DNA of 64,000 bases. It comes from Clavibacter sepedonicus. Its GTDB lineage: Bacteria > Actinomycetota > Actinomycetes > Actinomycetales > Microbacteriaceae. Made by a program: the position numbers and the translations under genes. This document shows, piece by piece, positions 35,527-45,196 of this stretch. The stretch is taken from assembly GCF_000069225.1 (NCBI RefSeq), contig NC_010407.1:2914001-2978000 (forward strand), in the 5' to 3' direction. Under the pieces are notes generated by a model that saw only the letters and a program-made list of their open reading frames with translations, had not been told where the DNA came from and did no database searches. Positions within the stretch are counted from its first letter, which is position 1. Every line of letters starts with the position of its first letter.

Positions 35527-36171
35527 TCAGCGCTGCGTGCCGGGGCGCTGGTTGCCGTCGACCTGCAGGGTCACGGATCCGGTCGCACCCTGCGCGGTCG
35601 TGGGCGCGGACGCGGGCAGCCGCACCGTGATGCGCAGGTTGTCCCGACCGCCGACCGCGCGGGCCGGGGATCCGGGCAGCGCGAACCGCCCCGAGGCGGG
35701 GCGGTCGGCCACGACGGAGGTCGTCGTGCCCGCGCAGGTCGCGGATCCCGGGGCGCCGGTCCACGCGACGGTGCAGCGGTCGACCGCCACCTGGAAGCCG
35801 TCCGACGTGCTCGCGACGGCGGTCCCGCCGAGCGTGACCATGAGCTCCGACGCGGTGACGGTGCCGGTGTTCGCGAGGTCCACCAGCCGCACCTGGGCAT
35901 CGCCCGGCCGCAGCCCGGCGATCGGGACGGCGAGCTGATCCGCACCGCCGGCGCCCCAGTCGAGCTCCACGGCGCCGGCCGTGACGGAGACGGTCGTCGT
36001 GGCGCGGTCCGCGAGCACGGCGTACGCGGTGCCGGCCCCGGCGAGCGCGATGACCACCGCGATGGCGGGGACGAGCAGGGGTCGCGCGCGAGGAGCCGGG
36101 CGGTGGGCGGAGCGGCGGCCGTACGACGCGGGAGCGACGTCTGCGGTCCGAGCGGCGCGATGGCGGCGCAT
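35527..36171 (-). CDS. TasA/CalY-like exported protein
   Basis: A 214-residue exported protein. A long basic head leads to a hydrophobic leader (LLVPAIAVVIALAGAGTAYAVLADRATTTVSVTAGAVELDW); this long leader followed by SVTAG resembles SipW-dependent TasA/camelysin proteins. The mature domain is a beta sandwich (LAVPIAGLRPGDAQVRLVDLANTGTVTASELMVTLGG) with two cysteines (RCTVAWTG, ATCAGTT). Its ATG overlaps the stop of the signal peptidase gene (ATGA), which strongly links substrate and peptidase. Confidence 0.75.
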   Translation of the reverse strand: MRRHRAARTADVAPASYGRRSAHRPAPRARPLLVPAIAVVIALAGAGTAYAVLADRATTTVSVTAGAVELDWGAGGADQLAVPIAGLRPGDAQVRLVDLANTGTVTASELMVTLGGTAVASTSDGFQVAVDRCTVAWTGAPGSATCAGTTTSVVADRPASGRFALPGSPARAVGGRDNLRITVRLPASAPTTAQGATGSVTLQVDGNQRPGTQR

Positions 36172-36959
36172 CAGGCCGGTCCGCCGGTCGTGCGGGCCGG
36201 GTCGGCGTGGAAGCCGGTGCGCGCGTCGGTGCCGTCGGGCGCACCGTCGGCGGAGGCGGAGGCGGAGGCGGAGGCGGAGGCGTCGGCGGAGGCGGAGGCG
36301 GAGGCGTCGGCGGAGGCGTCGGCGTCCGCGACCGGTCGCGGCGGGCGACGCCAGATCACGGTCAGGAGCCAGATGGTGCCGACCGCGCCGACGACCGCGA
36401 AGGCGATCGCACGGGTGATGGGGTCACCGAGCCAGACGAACGGCCAGCCGAGGAACGGGACGACCGACGTGCGCTCCCAGACGGCGTCGTCGCCGATGGT
36501 GACGATCCACGGATCGCCCGAGGGGTTGTTGTCGCCCTTGGTCTGGATGGCGAGGCGGTCGTCCGACCAGCCGTCGAGGCGCTCGGCGTCCTCCGGGCCG
36601 AAGACGTGGGTGACGCGGTGGATCACCCGCACGCGCGGGCCGCTGGGGGCCGTGAAGACGACGACGTCGCCGGTCGCCACCTCCGCGCGGGGCGTCGGCG
36701 CGGTGATCGCGAGGGAGCCGACGGGCATGCCGGGGGCCATCGAGTCGGAGAGGACGGGGACGAAGCGGGTGACGCCGAGCACGGAGAGGGCGACGACGGC
36801 GACCACGGCCAGCCCGACGGCGGCCGTGAGGAGCCCGCCGAGGACGCCGAGGGCGCGGCGGGCCGGGCTGCGGCGGGCCTGCGCGCGCACCGGGGCGGCG
36901 GGCTCGGTGGCGGGCGCGGCGGCGGCACGCGCGGCGCGGTCGGCGCGCTCGCGGGTCAC
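36171..36959 (-). CDS. SipW-type signal peptidase I (second), with Ala/Ser/Asp tail
   Basis: About 262 residues. After one membrane helix (LGVLGGLLTAAVGLAVVAVVALSVLGV) comes the active-site box PVLSDSMAPGMPVGSL with the catalytic serine, then VVVFTAPSG, VIHRVTHVFG and IQTKGDNNPSGDPW. A second helix (AIAFAVVGAVGTIWLLTVI) precedes a low-complexity tail of alternating Ala, Ser and Asp (bases ~36249-36329). GTG 36959 overlaps the stop of the LPVTG gene (GTGA), and its own stop overlaps the TasA-like gene. It probably processes the TasA/CalY-like proteins of this locus. Confidence 0.85.
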   Translation of the reverse strand: MTRERADRAARAAAAPATEPAAPVRAQARRSPARRALGVLGGLLTAAVGLAVVAVVALSVLGVTRFVPVLSDSMAPGMPVGSLAITAPTPRAEVATGDVVVFTAPSGPRVRVIHRVTHVFGPEDAERLDGWSDDRLAIQTKGDNNPSGDPWIVTIGDDAVWERTSVVPFLGWPFVWLGDPITRAIAFAVVGAVGTIWLLTVIWRRPPRPVADADASADASASASADASASASASASADGAPDGTDARTGFHADPARTTGGPA

Positions 36960-37777
36960 GACGCGGCCTCTGCGGTGCGACGGCGGTGGCGGCCGGCGAG
37001 CAGCAGGATCCCGCCGCCGAGGAGGGCGAGGAGGGCGCCGGCCAGGGCGGACGCGATGTCGCGGCCGGTGACGGGGAGCAGGTCGCGCGGCGCGTCGGCG
37101 GCGGGGGCGGATCCGGCGGGCGAGGTACCGGCGCCGGTGCCCGTCCCGCCTCCGTTCCCCGTGCCCGCCCCGCCGCCGGGGGCCGGGTCGGGGTCCGTGC
37201 CGGTGCCGCCGTCGCCGACCAGGGCGAAGCTGACGCGGACCATGCCGGCGGTGGACTCCATCCGGTTGTCGGCGCGCTCGGGGAACTGCACGCGCACGGC
37301 GATGCCCACGGTCTGGCCCGGCTCGAGCGGGGTGCGCGTGACGACGCCGTCGAGGGTGGCGGCGGGGCCGGATCCGAGGGGCTCGACGGGCCCGCGGCAG
37401 CGCATGGGCGCCGTGAGGGTCTCGAAGCCGTCCGCGCAGAGCCGGACGGACAGCTGGATCCCGCCCTCGGCGTCGCCGGTGAGCGCCATCGAGCGCATGG
37501 CGTCGAGTCGGACGGCGAGCGGCGAGCCGGCGGCGGAGACGTTGGTGACGTCGGCGGCCCAGTCGACGGTGTCGCCGGGGGCCAGGTCGTCGAGCGGGAT
37601 GTCGGGGCCGGTGAGCTCGCGGACCTCGAGCGCGGGGGAGTCGATCGCGGCGGGCGCGGCAGCGCGGGCGGCGACGGAGCCCGCGGCGGCGCTGGCCGGA
37701 GCCGCGGCACCGGAGGCGACCAGCGTCAGGCACAGCGCGGCGGCGGCGACGCTGCCGGTGCCGTGGTGTGCGCGCAT
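36956..37777 (-). CDS. LPVTG wall-anchored surface protein
   Basis: A 273-residue sortase substrate. The signal peptide ends around ASAAAG; the mature domain (LEVRELTGPDIPLDDLAPGDTVDWAADVTNVSAAGSPLAVRL) has the beta pattern of TasA/CalY-type fibre proteins, with one cysteine pair (RLCADGF, MRCRGP). A Gly/Thr-rich spacer leads to LLPVTG, a membrane helix (ALAGALLALLGGGILLLAG) and a RHRRR tail. No sortase gene is in the window. It begins a three-gene chain (LPVTG, SipW, TasA-like) joined by 4-base overlaps. Confidence 0.85.
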   Translation of the reverse strand: MRAHHGTGSVAAAALCLTLVASGAAAPASAAAGSVAARAAAPAAIDSPALEVRELTGPDIPLDDLAPGDTVDWAADVTNVSAAGSPLAVRLDAMRSMALTGDAEGGIQLSVRLCADGFETLTAPMRCRGPVEPLGSGPAATLDGVVTRTPLEPGQTVGIAVRVQFPERADNRMESTAGMVRVSFALVGDGGTGTDPDPAPGGGAGTGNGGGTGTGAGTSPAGSAPAADAPRDLLPVTGRDIASALAGALLALLGGGILLLAGRHRRRTAEAAS

Positions 37778-37866
37778 GGTCGGATCCTCCGGGGATGCAT
37801 GAGGGGTGGTGCCGATGAGGGGCGGTGCGGTGGAGCAGGGCGACGCGCGGGCGCGACGCCGGTCGA

Positions 37867-37894
37867 TCGGGCCCCGGCGCGTGCCGGGGCCCGA
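37867..37894 (-). terminator. Terminator of the CalY-like gene
   Basis: A 12-bp stem (arm TCGGGCCCCGGC) with loop GCGT, about 10 bases past the stop of the minus-strand gene. Confidence 0.8.
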
Positions 37895-37904
37895 CCGGAG
37901 GCGA

Positions 37905-38606
37905 TCAGCGCTGGAGGCCGTCGCGCTGGATCGCGGCTGCCGTGAACGTCAGCGATGCGGCCGCGTTCTCGTAGTCGTTGTCCGCGGTGTCGGGCAGCTG
38001 CAGGACCATCAGGGTGTTGAGCGTCACGTCGGCGGTGTCGCTCGGGAAGGTGCCGTCGGCCGTCGGCGCGACGCCGAAGTTCGCCGGCAGCAGGGTGACG
38101 GAGTTGCCCGCGCCCGTGATCGACGCGAGGGTGCCCGCGCCGGTCTGCTGCACGGTGCCGGAGCACGTGTACGCGCCCACCGGTGCGGTGGCCGACGTCC
38201 ACTCGCCGCCGACGCAGGTCTGCAGCGAGTAGGTGAGCCCGGCGGCACCGCTGACGAGGGACTCGCCGCCGCCGGCGAGGGCCGGGTCGTCCGTGCCGGG
38301 CGTCTCCGCCGTCACGGCGTAGGACAGCTGGACGGACTCGACGAGATCGCCGTCGTTGGTGGCGTCGGGCAGCTCGAGCAGGATCGGGCGCTGGACCGTG
38401 TCCCCGGGCGCGATGTCCGAGACCGTGTAGTCGCCGGTGGCGACGATGTCGAGCTGGCCCGCGTCGGCCTGGAGGGTCGCCGTGTCCGAGTCGGTGAAGA
38501 TGGCGAACGCGCCGCCGGTGATGAGGGTGCCCACGGCGACGACCGCGCCGGTGGCGACGATCTTCTTCCAGGGGCGGCGACGCTGGGGTGCTGTGGTGGT
38601 GCTCAT
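37905..38606 (-). CDS. TasA/CalY-like SipW-dependent exported protein
   Basis: A 233-residue protein with the classic start of this family: basic RRRPWKK, hydrophobic IVATGAVVAVGTLITGGAFAIFTDSDT, then QADAGQLDIVATGDY. These proteins form biofilm fibres or act as metalloproteases (camelysin) in Bacillus; here the role is inferred. The mature domain has PILLELPDATNDGDLVESVQLSYAV and one cysteine pair. The start has AGAGGAAA upstream. It has its own terminator and sits between the SipW chain and the giant surface protein. Confidence 0.82.
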   Translation of the reverse strand: MSTTTAPQRRRPWKKIVATGAVVAVGTLITGGAFAIFTDSDTATLQADAGQLDIVATGDYTVSDIAPGDTVQRPILLELPDATNDGDLVESVQLSYAVTAETPGTDDPALAGGGESLVSGAAGLTYSLQTCVGGEWTSATAPVGAYTCSGTVQQTGAGTLASITGAGNSVTLLPANFGVAPTADGTFPSDTADVTLNTLMVLQLPDTADNDYENAAASLTFTAAAIQRDGLQR

Positions 38607-38709
38607 GGTGTTTCCTCTCGATGGGTCTCGCGGTGCGCGGTGCGCGCGGATGGTGGTGGTGCTGCTGTTCCTGCTGGTGCGGTGATGGACGTGTCGGTGG
38701 AGGTGCGTG

Positions 38710-38733
38710 GCCGCATCCGGTGGCGGATGCGGC
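38710..38733 (-). terminator. Terminator of the giant surface protein gene
   Basis: A 10-bp stem (arm GCCGCATCCG) with loop GTGG, about 23 bases past the stop. Confidence 0.75.
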
Positions 38734-38755
38734 ACGGGAGGCGGCGGGGCGGGCA

Positions 38756-41700
38756 TCAGCAGCCCGCCGCGGAGAAGGCCGCCGGCTGGGCGACGGCGAT
38801 GGAGGGCGCGCTCGCGACGCCGAGCCAGCGCTGCAGGTCGGGCCGGACGCGCCACTGGTAGGAGCGGGACTCGCCGAGCCGGTCGTCCGAGAACGACGTC
38901 GCGGTGCCGGCGAGGCGGGCGACGGTGGTCCAGGCGCCGGGCGTCGTGCCGTCGAGGCGCCGCTCGACGACCCAGTCCGTCGCTCCCGGTGCCGCCGCCC
39001 ACGCCAGCCCGGTGACGGGCCGTCCGGCGACGCAGCTGGCGGTCGCCGTCGTGATGGACGACGTGCCCGCCCAGGTCCCCGTGCTCACGCCGAGGCTCGT
39101 GTCGGCCCGGTCCGTGAACCCGCGGGAGGTGAGGGGCGCGGGATCCACGTGCACCGTGAGCGTGGACGTGGCCGTGATGCCCGTGGCGGGCGCCGCCGGG
39201 CGGTCGGTGATCGAGTACGTCACGACCACGGATCCCGTCCACCCGTCCGTGGGGGGCACGTAGGTGCAGAGCGCGGCCGCGCAGGTGAGGGTGCCGCGGA
39301 GGGCGGCCGGCTGCGGGGCGCTCGTGATCGCGAGCGCGTCCCCGGCGGGATCCGTGTCGTTGGCGCGCGGGTCGATGGTCACCGTCGCGCCACCCGTGGT
39401 GGCGACGAGGCGGTCCGGCCGGGCGACCGGCGTGCGGTTGACGGGCGTGACCGTGACGGTGACCCGGACGTTCCAGGTGTCGACGCTGCTCGAGAGCGCG
39501 TAGTCGAAGACGTCCACCCCGGTGAACCCGAGGATCGGGCTGTACGTGCAGCGCCCGCGCTCCGTGCCCGAGTCGACGCACGTGACGCTGCCGGAGGCGG
39601 GGGCCGTGGGCACCGGCCCGGACGCGCCGCCGATGAGCTTCGGGGTCGCGGACAGCTGCGCGCGGCTGAAGGCGGCGCCCGTGGCGGCCCGGCCGTCGTT
39701 GGCGAGCACGTCGATCACCACGGCGGTGCCCTGGGCGGTGGTCGCGGCGTCGGCGACGGGATCCGGCACCGCGGTGACGGTCGCGGAGGCCGTCCGGGTG
39801 ACGGTCGCCCCCGCTGAGGTCGTCGCGGTCGCGGTCGCGGTGTTGACGATGGATCCCGCCTGCACGTCGGCCGCGGTGGCCGAGTACCGGGCGGTGGCCG
39901 TCACCACATGACCGGGCGCGAGCGTGCCCGCGGTCTGCGGCCAGGTGTAGGTGAGCGCGGAGACGCCGGGGCGCGGATCGGCGACGCCGACGCCCGTGAG
40001 CGTGGTCGTGCCCGTGTTCCGCACGAGGAAGCCGTACGTCACGATGTCGCCCGCCGCGATGACGTTCGACGGGGAGGCGGTCTTCGTGAAGTCGAGGGTG
40101 GCGGTGCGCGCGAGGGCCAGGGTGCGGCTGGCGCTGCCCTGCACGACCGTGCCGCCCGAGAGCGTGCCGCTCGCGGTCGCCGTGTTCGCGATCTGGCCCG
40201 CGTCCACGTCGGACTGCTTCACGGAGTAGGTCGCGGTGGCCGTGACGGATGCGCCCACGGCGAGCGTGCCCGCCGTGCCCGGCCACGTGTAGGCCATGGC
40301 GGACAGCCCGGCGAGCGGATCCGCGATCGTCACGCCGGTCATCGCCGCGCCGCCCGTGTTGGTGGCCCGGAGCGTGTAGGTCACCGTGGCGCCCGGGACC
40401 GAGCCGCCCACGAGCGACGCGTCCTTCGTCAGCGTGATCGCGCCGGCGGCCCGCACGGGCGTCGTGACCGTGGACAGGGCGGCAGGCGCCTCCTGCCCGG
40501 CGAGGGTCCGGCCGGTGACGGTGGCCGTGTTGGAGATCGGCGTGCCCGCGGCGACATCGGCGGCCGTCACCGTGTACGCGGTGGAGGTGAAGGTCTGCGA
40601 CGCGCCCGGCGCGAGCGTCGCCGTGGCCGGGGCGACGCCCGTCACGCGCGGATCCGTCACCGCGACGCCCTGCAGCGTCACGTTGCCGCTGTTCCGCGCG
40701 ATGAACGAGTACGCGATGCGCTCCCCGGCGTCGGCCACGCCGTTGACGTTCGTGTCGGTGAGCGTGCCCACCTTCGTGAGGGCGAGGAGCGGCGAGGGCC
40801 GCGTGATCGGCACGGAGACCGAGTCCGCGTTGCTCGAGAGCCTCGAGCTCAGCACGGGCTGCCCGGACGCCACCGCCGTGTTGACGAGCGATCCCTGCAT
40901 CGCCTCCTGGGCGGTGACGCGGTGGGCGCCGGTGCAGGTGATCGTCCCGGCCAGCAGGAACGCGTTCGCGCTGCACTGCACCGAGGGCACGAGGGGATCC
41001 GCGACCTGCACGTCGTTGATGACGCTGAGGAGCTGAGGCGCGGTGATCGAGAACCGGTAGCGCACGTCCTGGCCCTCCGCGTAGGAGGCCTGCGCGAACG
41101 CCGGGTCGAGGGTCTTCGTCAGCTGGAGGACGCCGCTCGTCGGCGCCACGGACGCGATGCGCACGTTCTGGATGAGGTGCGTGTCGGTCAGCGTGCCGGT
41201 GGTCGCCGTGAACCCGAGCTTCACGGAGGCCGGGGGCGACGTGGTCATCGTGTACTGGTGCACGACCGCGAGCTGCGCGTCGGGCAGGCCGGCGCTGGCC
41301 CCGTAGGAGACGGTCACCACCGGCAGGGCGGCGTTCGAGACCTGGACGCGGATGGTGCGCCCGGCCGTGCCCGGCGGCGCCGCGTTGGACGAGCTCGGCA
41401 GGGCGGCGTGCAGCTGGCGGCTGGTGCCCAGGCCGCTCCCGGAGAGGTAGCAGTAGCCCGTGCCGCCCTGACCCGCGCCGCGCAGGGCGACGGCGTTGGG
41501 GCGCGAGCCCGGCGCGACCTGCGCGCAGCCGGTCCCGCGGCCGTCCGCCGCGACCGAGAAGCTGCCGCCCGAGTCGAGGCCCACGCCGAGGTACGCGCCG
41601 TCGATGCCCGCGCGTGCCGTCGTCTGCGCGTAGCCGAGCGACCCGGCCCCGCCGCCGATCTGGGCGACGGGGCGGGATCCGTCGGCGAGGAAGAACGCGA

Positions 41701-42151
41701 TGCCCTCGTTGCCGTTGGTGCCCTGGCCGTACTGGAACTGGTCGAACCGCACATCCAGGCCGCCGCTGACGGGCAGCGGGGTGTCGTAGACGATGCCGCC
41801 GCTGCTGTTCACGGTGTTGTCGGTGAGCTGGAGGGATCCCGGCGTGGCCGCGCTCGCGGGAGCGCCGGTGCGGCTGGCGCACACGCCGACGCCCGACTGG
41901 CCGGCGTGCGGCGCGACGGTGGCGCGGGTGAGGCAGGCGGCGCCGAGCGTCCGCCAGGCGGGATCCGCGACGCTCGTGCCGGTGAACGACTCCGTCACGT
42001 TGAGCGGAGCCGCGACGGCTGGCGCGGCAGGCGACGCGACCAGGGTGACGGCGGCGAGGGCGGCGATGACGAGGGCCGCGAGCCGCCGGGTCCCGCGGGA
42101 GCGGGGTGCAGGAGGTCGCGATGACGCCCTGTGCGCACGCGCTCGTGCCAT
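38756..42151 (-). CDS. Giant exported surface protein: lectin-like domain plus DUF11 repeats
   Basis: About 1,131 residues. Signal peptide: LAALVIAALAAVTLVASPAAPAVAA. Residues ~35-310 resemble an L-type lectin or bacterial adhesin sandwich (ESFTGTSVADPAWRTLG, GIAFFLADGSRP, GAYLGVGLDSGGSFS). From ~330 to ~790 come four or five DUF11/isopeptide-type repeats (LALTKVG..., ITLTKDASL..., LDFTKTASPSNVI...). Then come two cadherin/Ig-like repeats (ANDGRAATG, RANDTDPAGDALAIT). The last ~120 residues are a fibronectin-like domain ending AAGC. No LPxTG or C-terminal helix is visible, so it is secreted or held otherwise. The start is ATG 42151; GTG and TTG codons within 30 bases upstream are alternatives. 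Confidence 0.8.
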   Translation of the reverse strand: MARARAHRASSRPPAPRSRGTRRLAALVIAALAAVTLVASPAAPAVAAPLNVTESFTGTSVADPAWRTLGAACLTRATVAPHAGQSGVGVCASRTGAPASAATPGSLQLTDNTVNSSGGIVYDTPLPVSGGLDVRFDQFQYGQGTNGNEGIAFFLADGSRPVAQIGGGAGSLGYAQTTARAGIDGAYLGVGLDSGGSFSVAADGRGTGCAQVAPGSRPNAVALRGAGQGGTGYCYLSGSGLGTSRQLHAALPSSSNAAPPGTAGRTIRVQVSNAALPVVTVSYGASAGLPDAQLAVVHQYTMTTSPPASVKLGFTATTGTLTDTHLIQNVRIASVAPTSGVLQLTKTLDPAFAQASYAEGQDVRYRFSITAPQLLSVINDVQVADPLVPSVQCSANAFLLAGTITCTGAHRVTAQEAMQGSLVNTAVASGQPVLSSRLSSNADSVSVPITRPSPLLALTKVGTLTDTNVNGVADAGERIAYSFIARNSGNVTLQGVAVTDPRVTGVAPATATLAPGASQTFTSTAYTVTAADVAAGTPISNTATVTGRTLAGQEAPAALSTVTTPVRAAGAITLTKDASLVGGSVPGATVTYTLRATNTGGAAMTGVTIADPLAGLSAMAYTWPGTAGTLAVGASVTATATYSVKQSDVDAGQIANTATASGTLSGGTVVQGSASRTLALARTATLDFTKTASPSNVIAAGDIVTYGFLVRNTGTTTLTGVGVADPRPGVSALTYTWPQTAGTLAPGHVVTATARYSATAADVQAGSIVNTATATATTSAGATVTRTASATVTAVPDPVADAATTAQGTAVVIDVLANDGRAATGAAFSRAQLSATPKLIGGASGPVPTAPASGSVTCVDSGTERGRCTYSPILGFTGVDVFDYALSSSVDTWNVRVTVTVTPVNRTPVARPDRLVATTGGATVTIDPRANDTDPAGDALAITSAPQPAALRGTLTCAAALCTYVPPTDGWTGSVVVTYSITDRPAAPATGITATSTLTVHVDPAPLTSRGFTDRADTSLGVSTGTWAGTSSITTATASCVAGRPVTGLAWAAAPGATDWVVERRLDGTTPGAWTTVARLAGTATSFSDDRLGESRSYQWRVRPDLQRWLGVASAPSIAVAQPAAFSAAGC

Positions 42152-42167
42152 CTCCACCACCCCATCG

Positions 42168-42190
42168 CGCTCCCGCTCCAAGCGGGAGCG
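42168..42190 (-). promoter_or_regulatory. Hairpin just upstream of the giant surface protein
   Basis: A perfect 10-bp stem (CGCTCCCGCT/AGCGGGAGCG) with a 3-base loop, ending 16 bases before the chosen start codon. In RNA it would sit over or next to the ribosome site region, so it could control translation; alternatively it belongs to a longer N-terminus if an upstream start is used. Confidence 0.45.
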
Positions 42191-42358
42191 CAGAGGCCCC
42201 CCGGCCTCGCGTCGGCAACGCTAAATCAGCTGATGGACCAGTGAAAAGGGGCCCAGTAGCGATCTAGGTGAACCAGTAGCCCCCGTCCCGCGCCCCCGGC
42301 CCCCCAGCCGGGGCACACCGTCGCCGCACGGATGGGTCACGGGCCCGCGATTCTGTGA

Positions 42359-42379
42359 GTTGAGCCGAGATCGCTCAAC
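42359..42379 (+). promoter_or_regulatory. HAIR box 1 (HspR operator)
   Basis: GTTGAGC-N7-GCTCAAC, a perfect dyad with the spacing of the HspR-associated inverted repeat (consensus CTTGAGT-N7-ACTCAAG). It lies upstream of the -35 of dnaK. Confidence 0.85.
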
Positions 42380-42394
42380 TTCCGACGCCGTGAC

Positions 42395-42422
42395 TTGACG
42401 CTCGCGGAGGCTCCGCTAGAGT
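42395..42422 (+). promoter_or_regulatory. dnaK operon promoter
   Basis: TTGACG (-35), a 16-base spacer, then TAGAGT (-10). The -10 runs into HAIR box 2, so bound HspR would block RNA polymerase. The leader to the dnaK ATG is about 125 bases. Confidence 0.65.
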
Positions 42423-42441
42423 TGAGTCATCGCGGCTCAAG
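42421..42441 (+). promoter_or_regulatory. HAIR box 2 (HspR operator)
   Basis: GTTGAGT-N7-GCTCAAG, closer to the HAIR consensus than box 1. It overlaps the -10 of the dnaK promoter. Two boxes about 40 bases apart suggest cooperative HspR binding. Confidence 0.88.
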
Positions 42442-42554
42442 TAGCACGCCGCTGACGAAGCGGCACCGCGAGCGAGACTCCACGGGACACCCGCGTCACC
42501 ACACGAAGCGACCCCGTGATCCGGGCGCCGCGGCAATAGTAAGGAGAACACCCC

Positions 42555-44422
<1,868 letters not shown>

Positions 44423-44426
<4 letters not shown>

Positions 44427-45076
44427 CCGAGGACACCGCGAACGGCGAGGGCACCACACCCGAGGACGAGGGAGCCGAGCAGTCGGCTCCCGCGTCCCCG
44501 GCCGGGCCTGACGCCACGGCGGACCAGGCGGCCGATGAGGCCTCCGTCCCGGGAGCCGACGGCGCGTTCGTCGAGGCCGAGGGCCCCGACGTCGAGACGA
44601 CCGACCCCATGGACGAGGAGCTGCAGGACCTCATCGAGCAGACGCGCGCCGAGCCCGCCGAGGGCGACAGCGAGCACCTCGCGGACTTGAAGCGCGTCAC
44701 CGCCGAGTACGCCAACTACCGCAAGCGCACCGAGGCCAACCGCGAGATCGAGCGCCAGCGCGCGGTCGGCGACGTGGTCAAGGGCATCCTCCCGGTGCTC
44801 GACGACCTCGACCGGGCCGAGAAGCACGGCGACCTCGCGGAGGGCGGACCGCTCACCGCGATCGTCGCCAAGCTGCGGACGAACGTGGAGCGCATCGGGC
44901 TGGTCAAGGTCGGCGCCGTCGGCGACGCCTTCGACCCGCAGGTGCACGAGGCGATCTTCCAGAAGCCGAACCCCGAGGTCCAGGTGGACACCGTCGCGGA
45001 CGTCGTCGAGAGTGGCTACTACATCGGCGAGACGCTGCTGCGGGCCGCGAAGGTCGTCGTCGACAAGCCGGAGTAG
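44423..45076 (+). CDS. grpE: GrpE nucleotide exchange factor
   Basis: A 217-residue GrpE. The N-terminal ~85 residues are acidic and disordered; the long dimer helix covers [34 protein letters not shown]. The C-terminal beta domain includes [18 protein letters not shown] and [16 protein letters not shown]. It releases ADP from DnaK. The ATG overlaps the dnaK stop (ATGA). Confidence 0.97.
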
Positions 45077-45112
45077 CGCCATCAACCGCAGCGAAGATCC
45101 GGCTGCACCCAC

Positions 45113-45152
45113 CCCGGTCCGGGCGTCCGCACGCGCGGGCGCCCGGACCGGG
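45113..45152 (+). other. Intercistronic hairpin between grpE and dnaJ
   Basis: A 13-bp stem (arm CCCGGTCCGGGCG) with a 14-base loop. It lies within the operon, about 35 bases after the grpE stop and 44 bases before the dnaJ start. It could be a partial terminator or mRNA-stability element setting lower DnaJ/HspR output. No T-run follows. Confidence 0.55.
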
Positions 45153-45196
45153 TCGTGCGGCCCCCACCACGAGACGAAGAAGAAGGGAGGCGTCTG

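Noticed and set aside
37905..42218. 1,437-codon frame spanning the giant surface protein and the CalY-like gene
   Set aside because: It is an off-frame shadow over the adhesin that happens to join the CalY-like frame; the CalY-like gene has its own start with AGAGGAAA.
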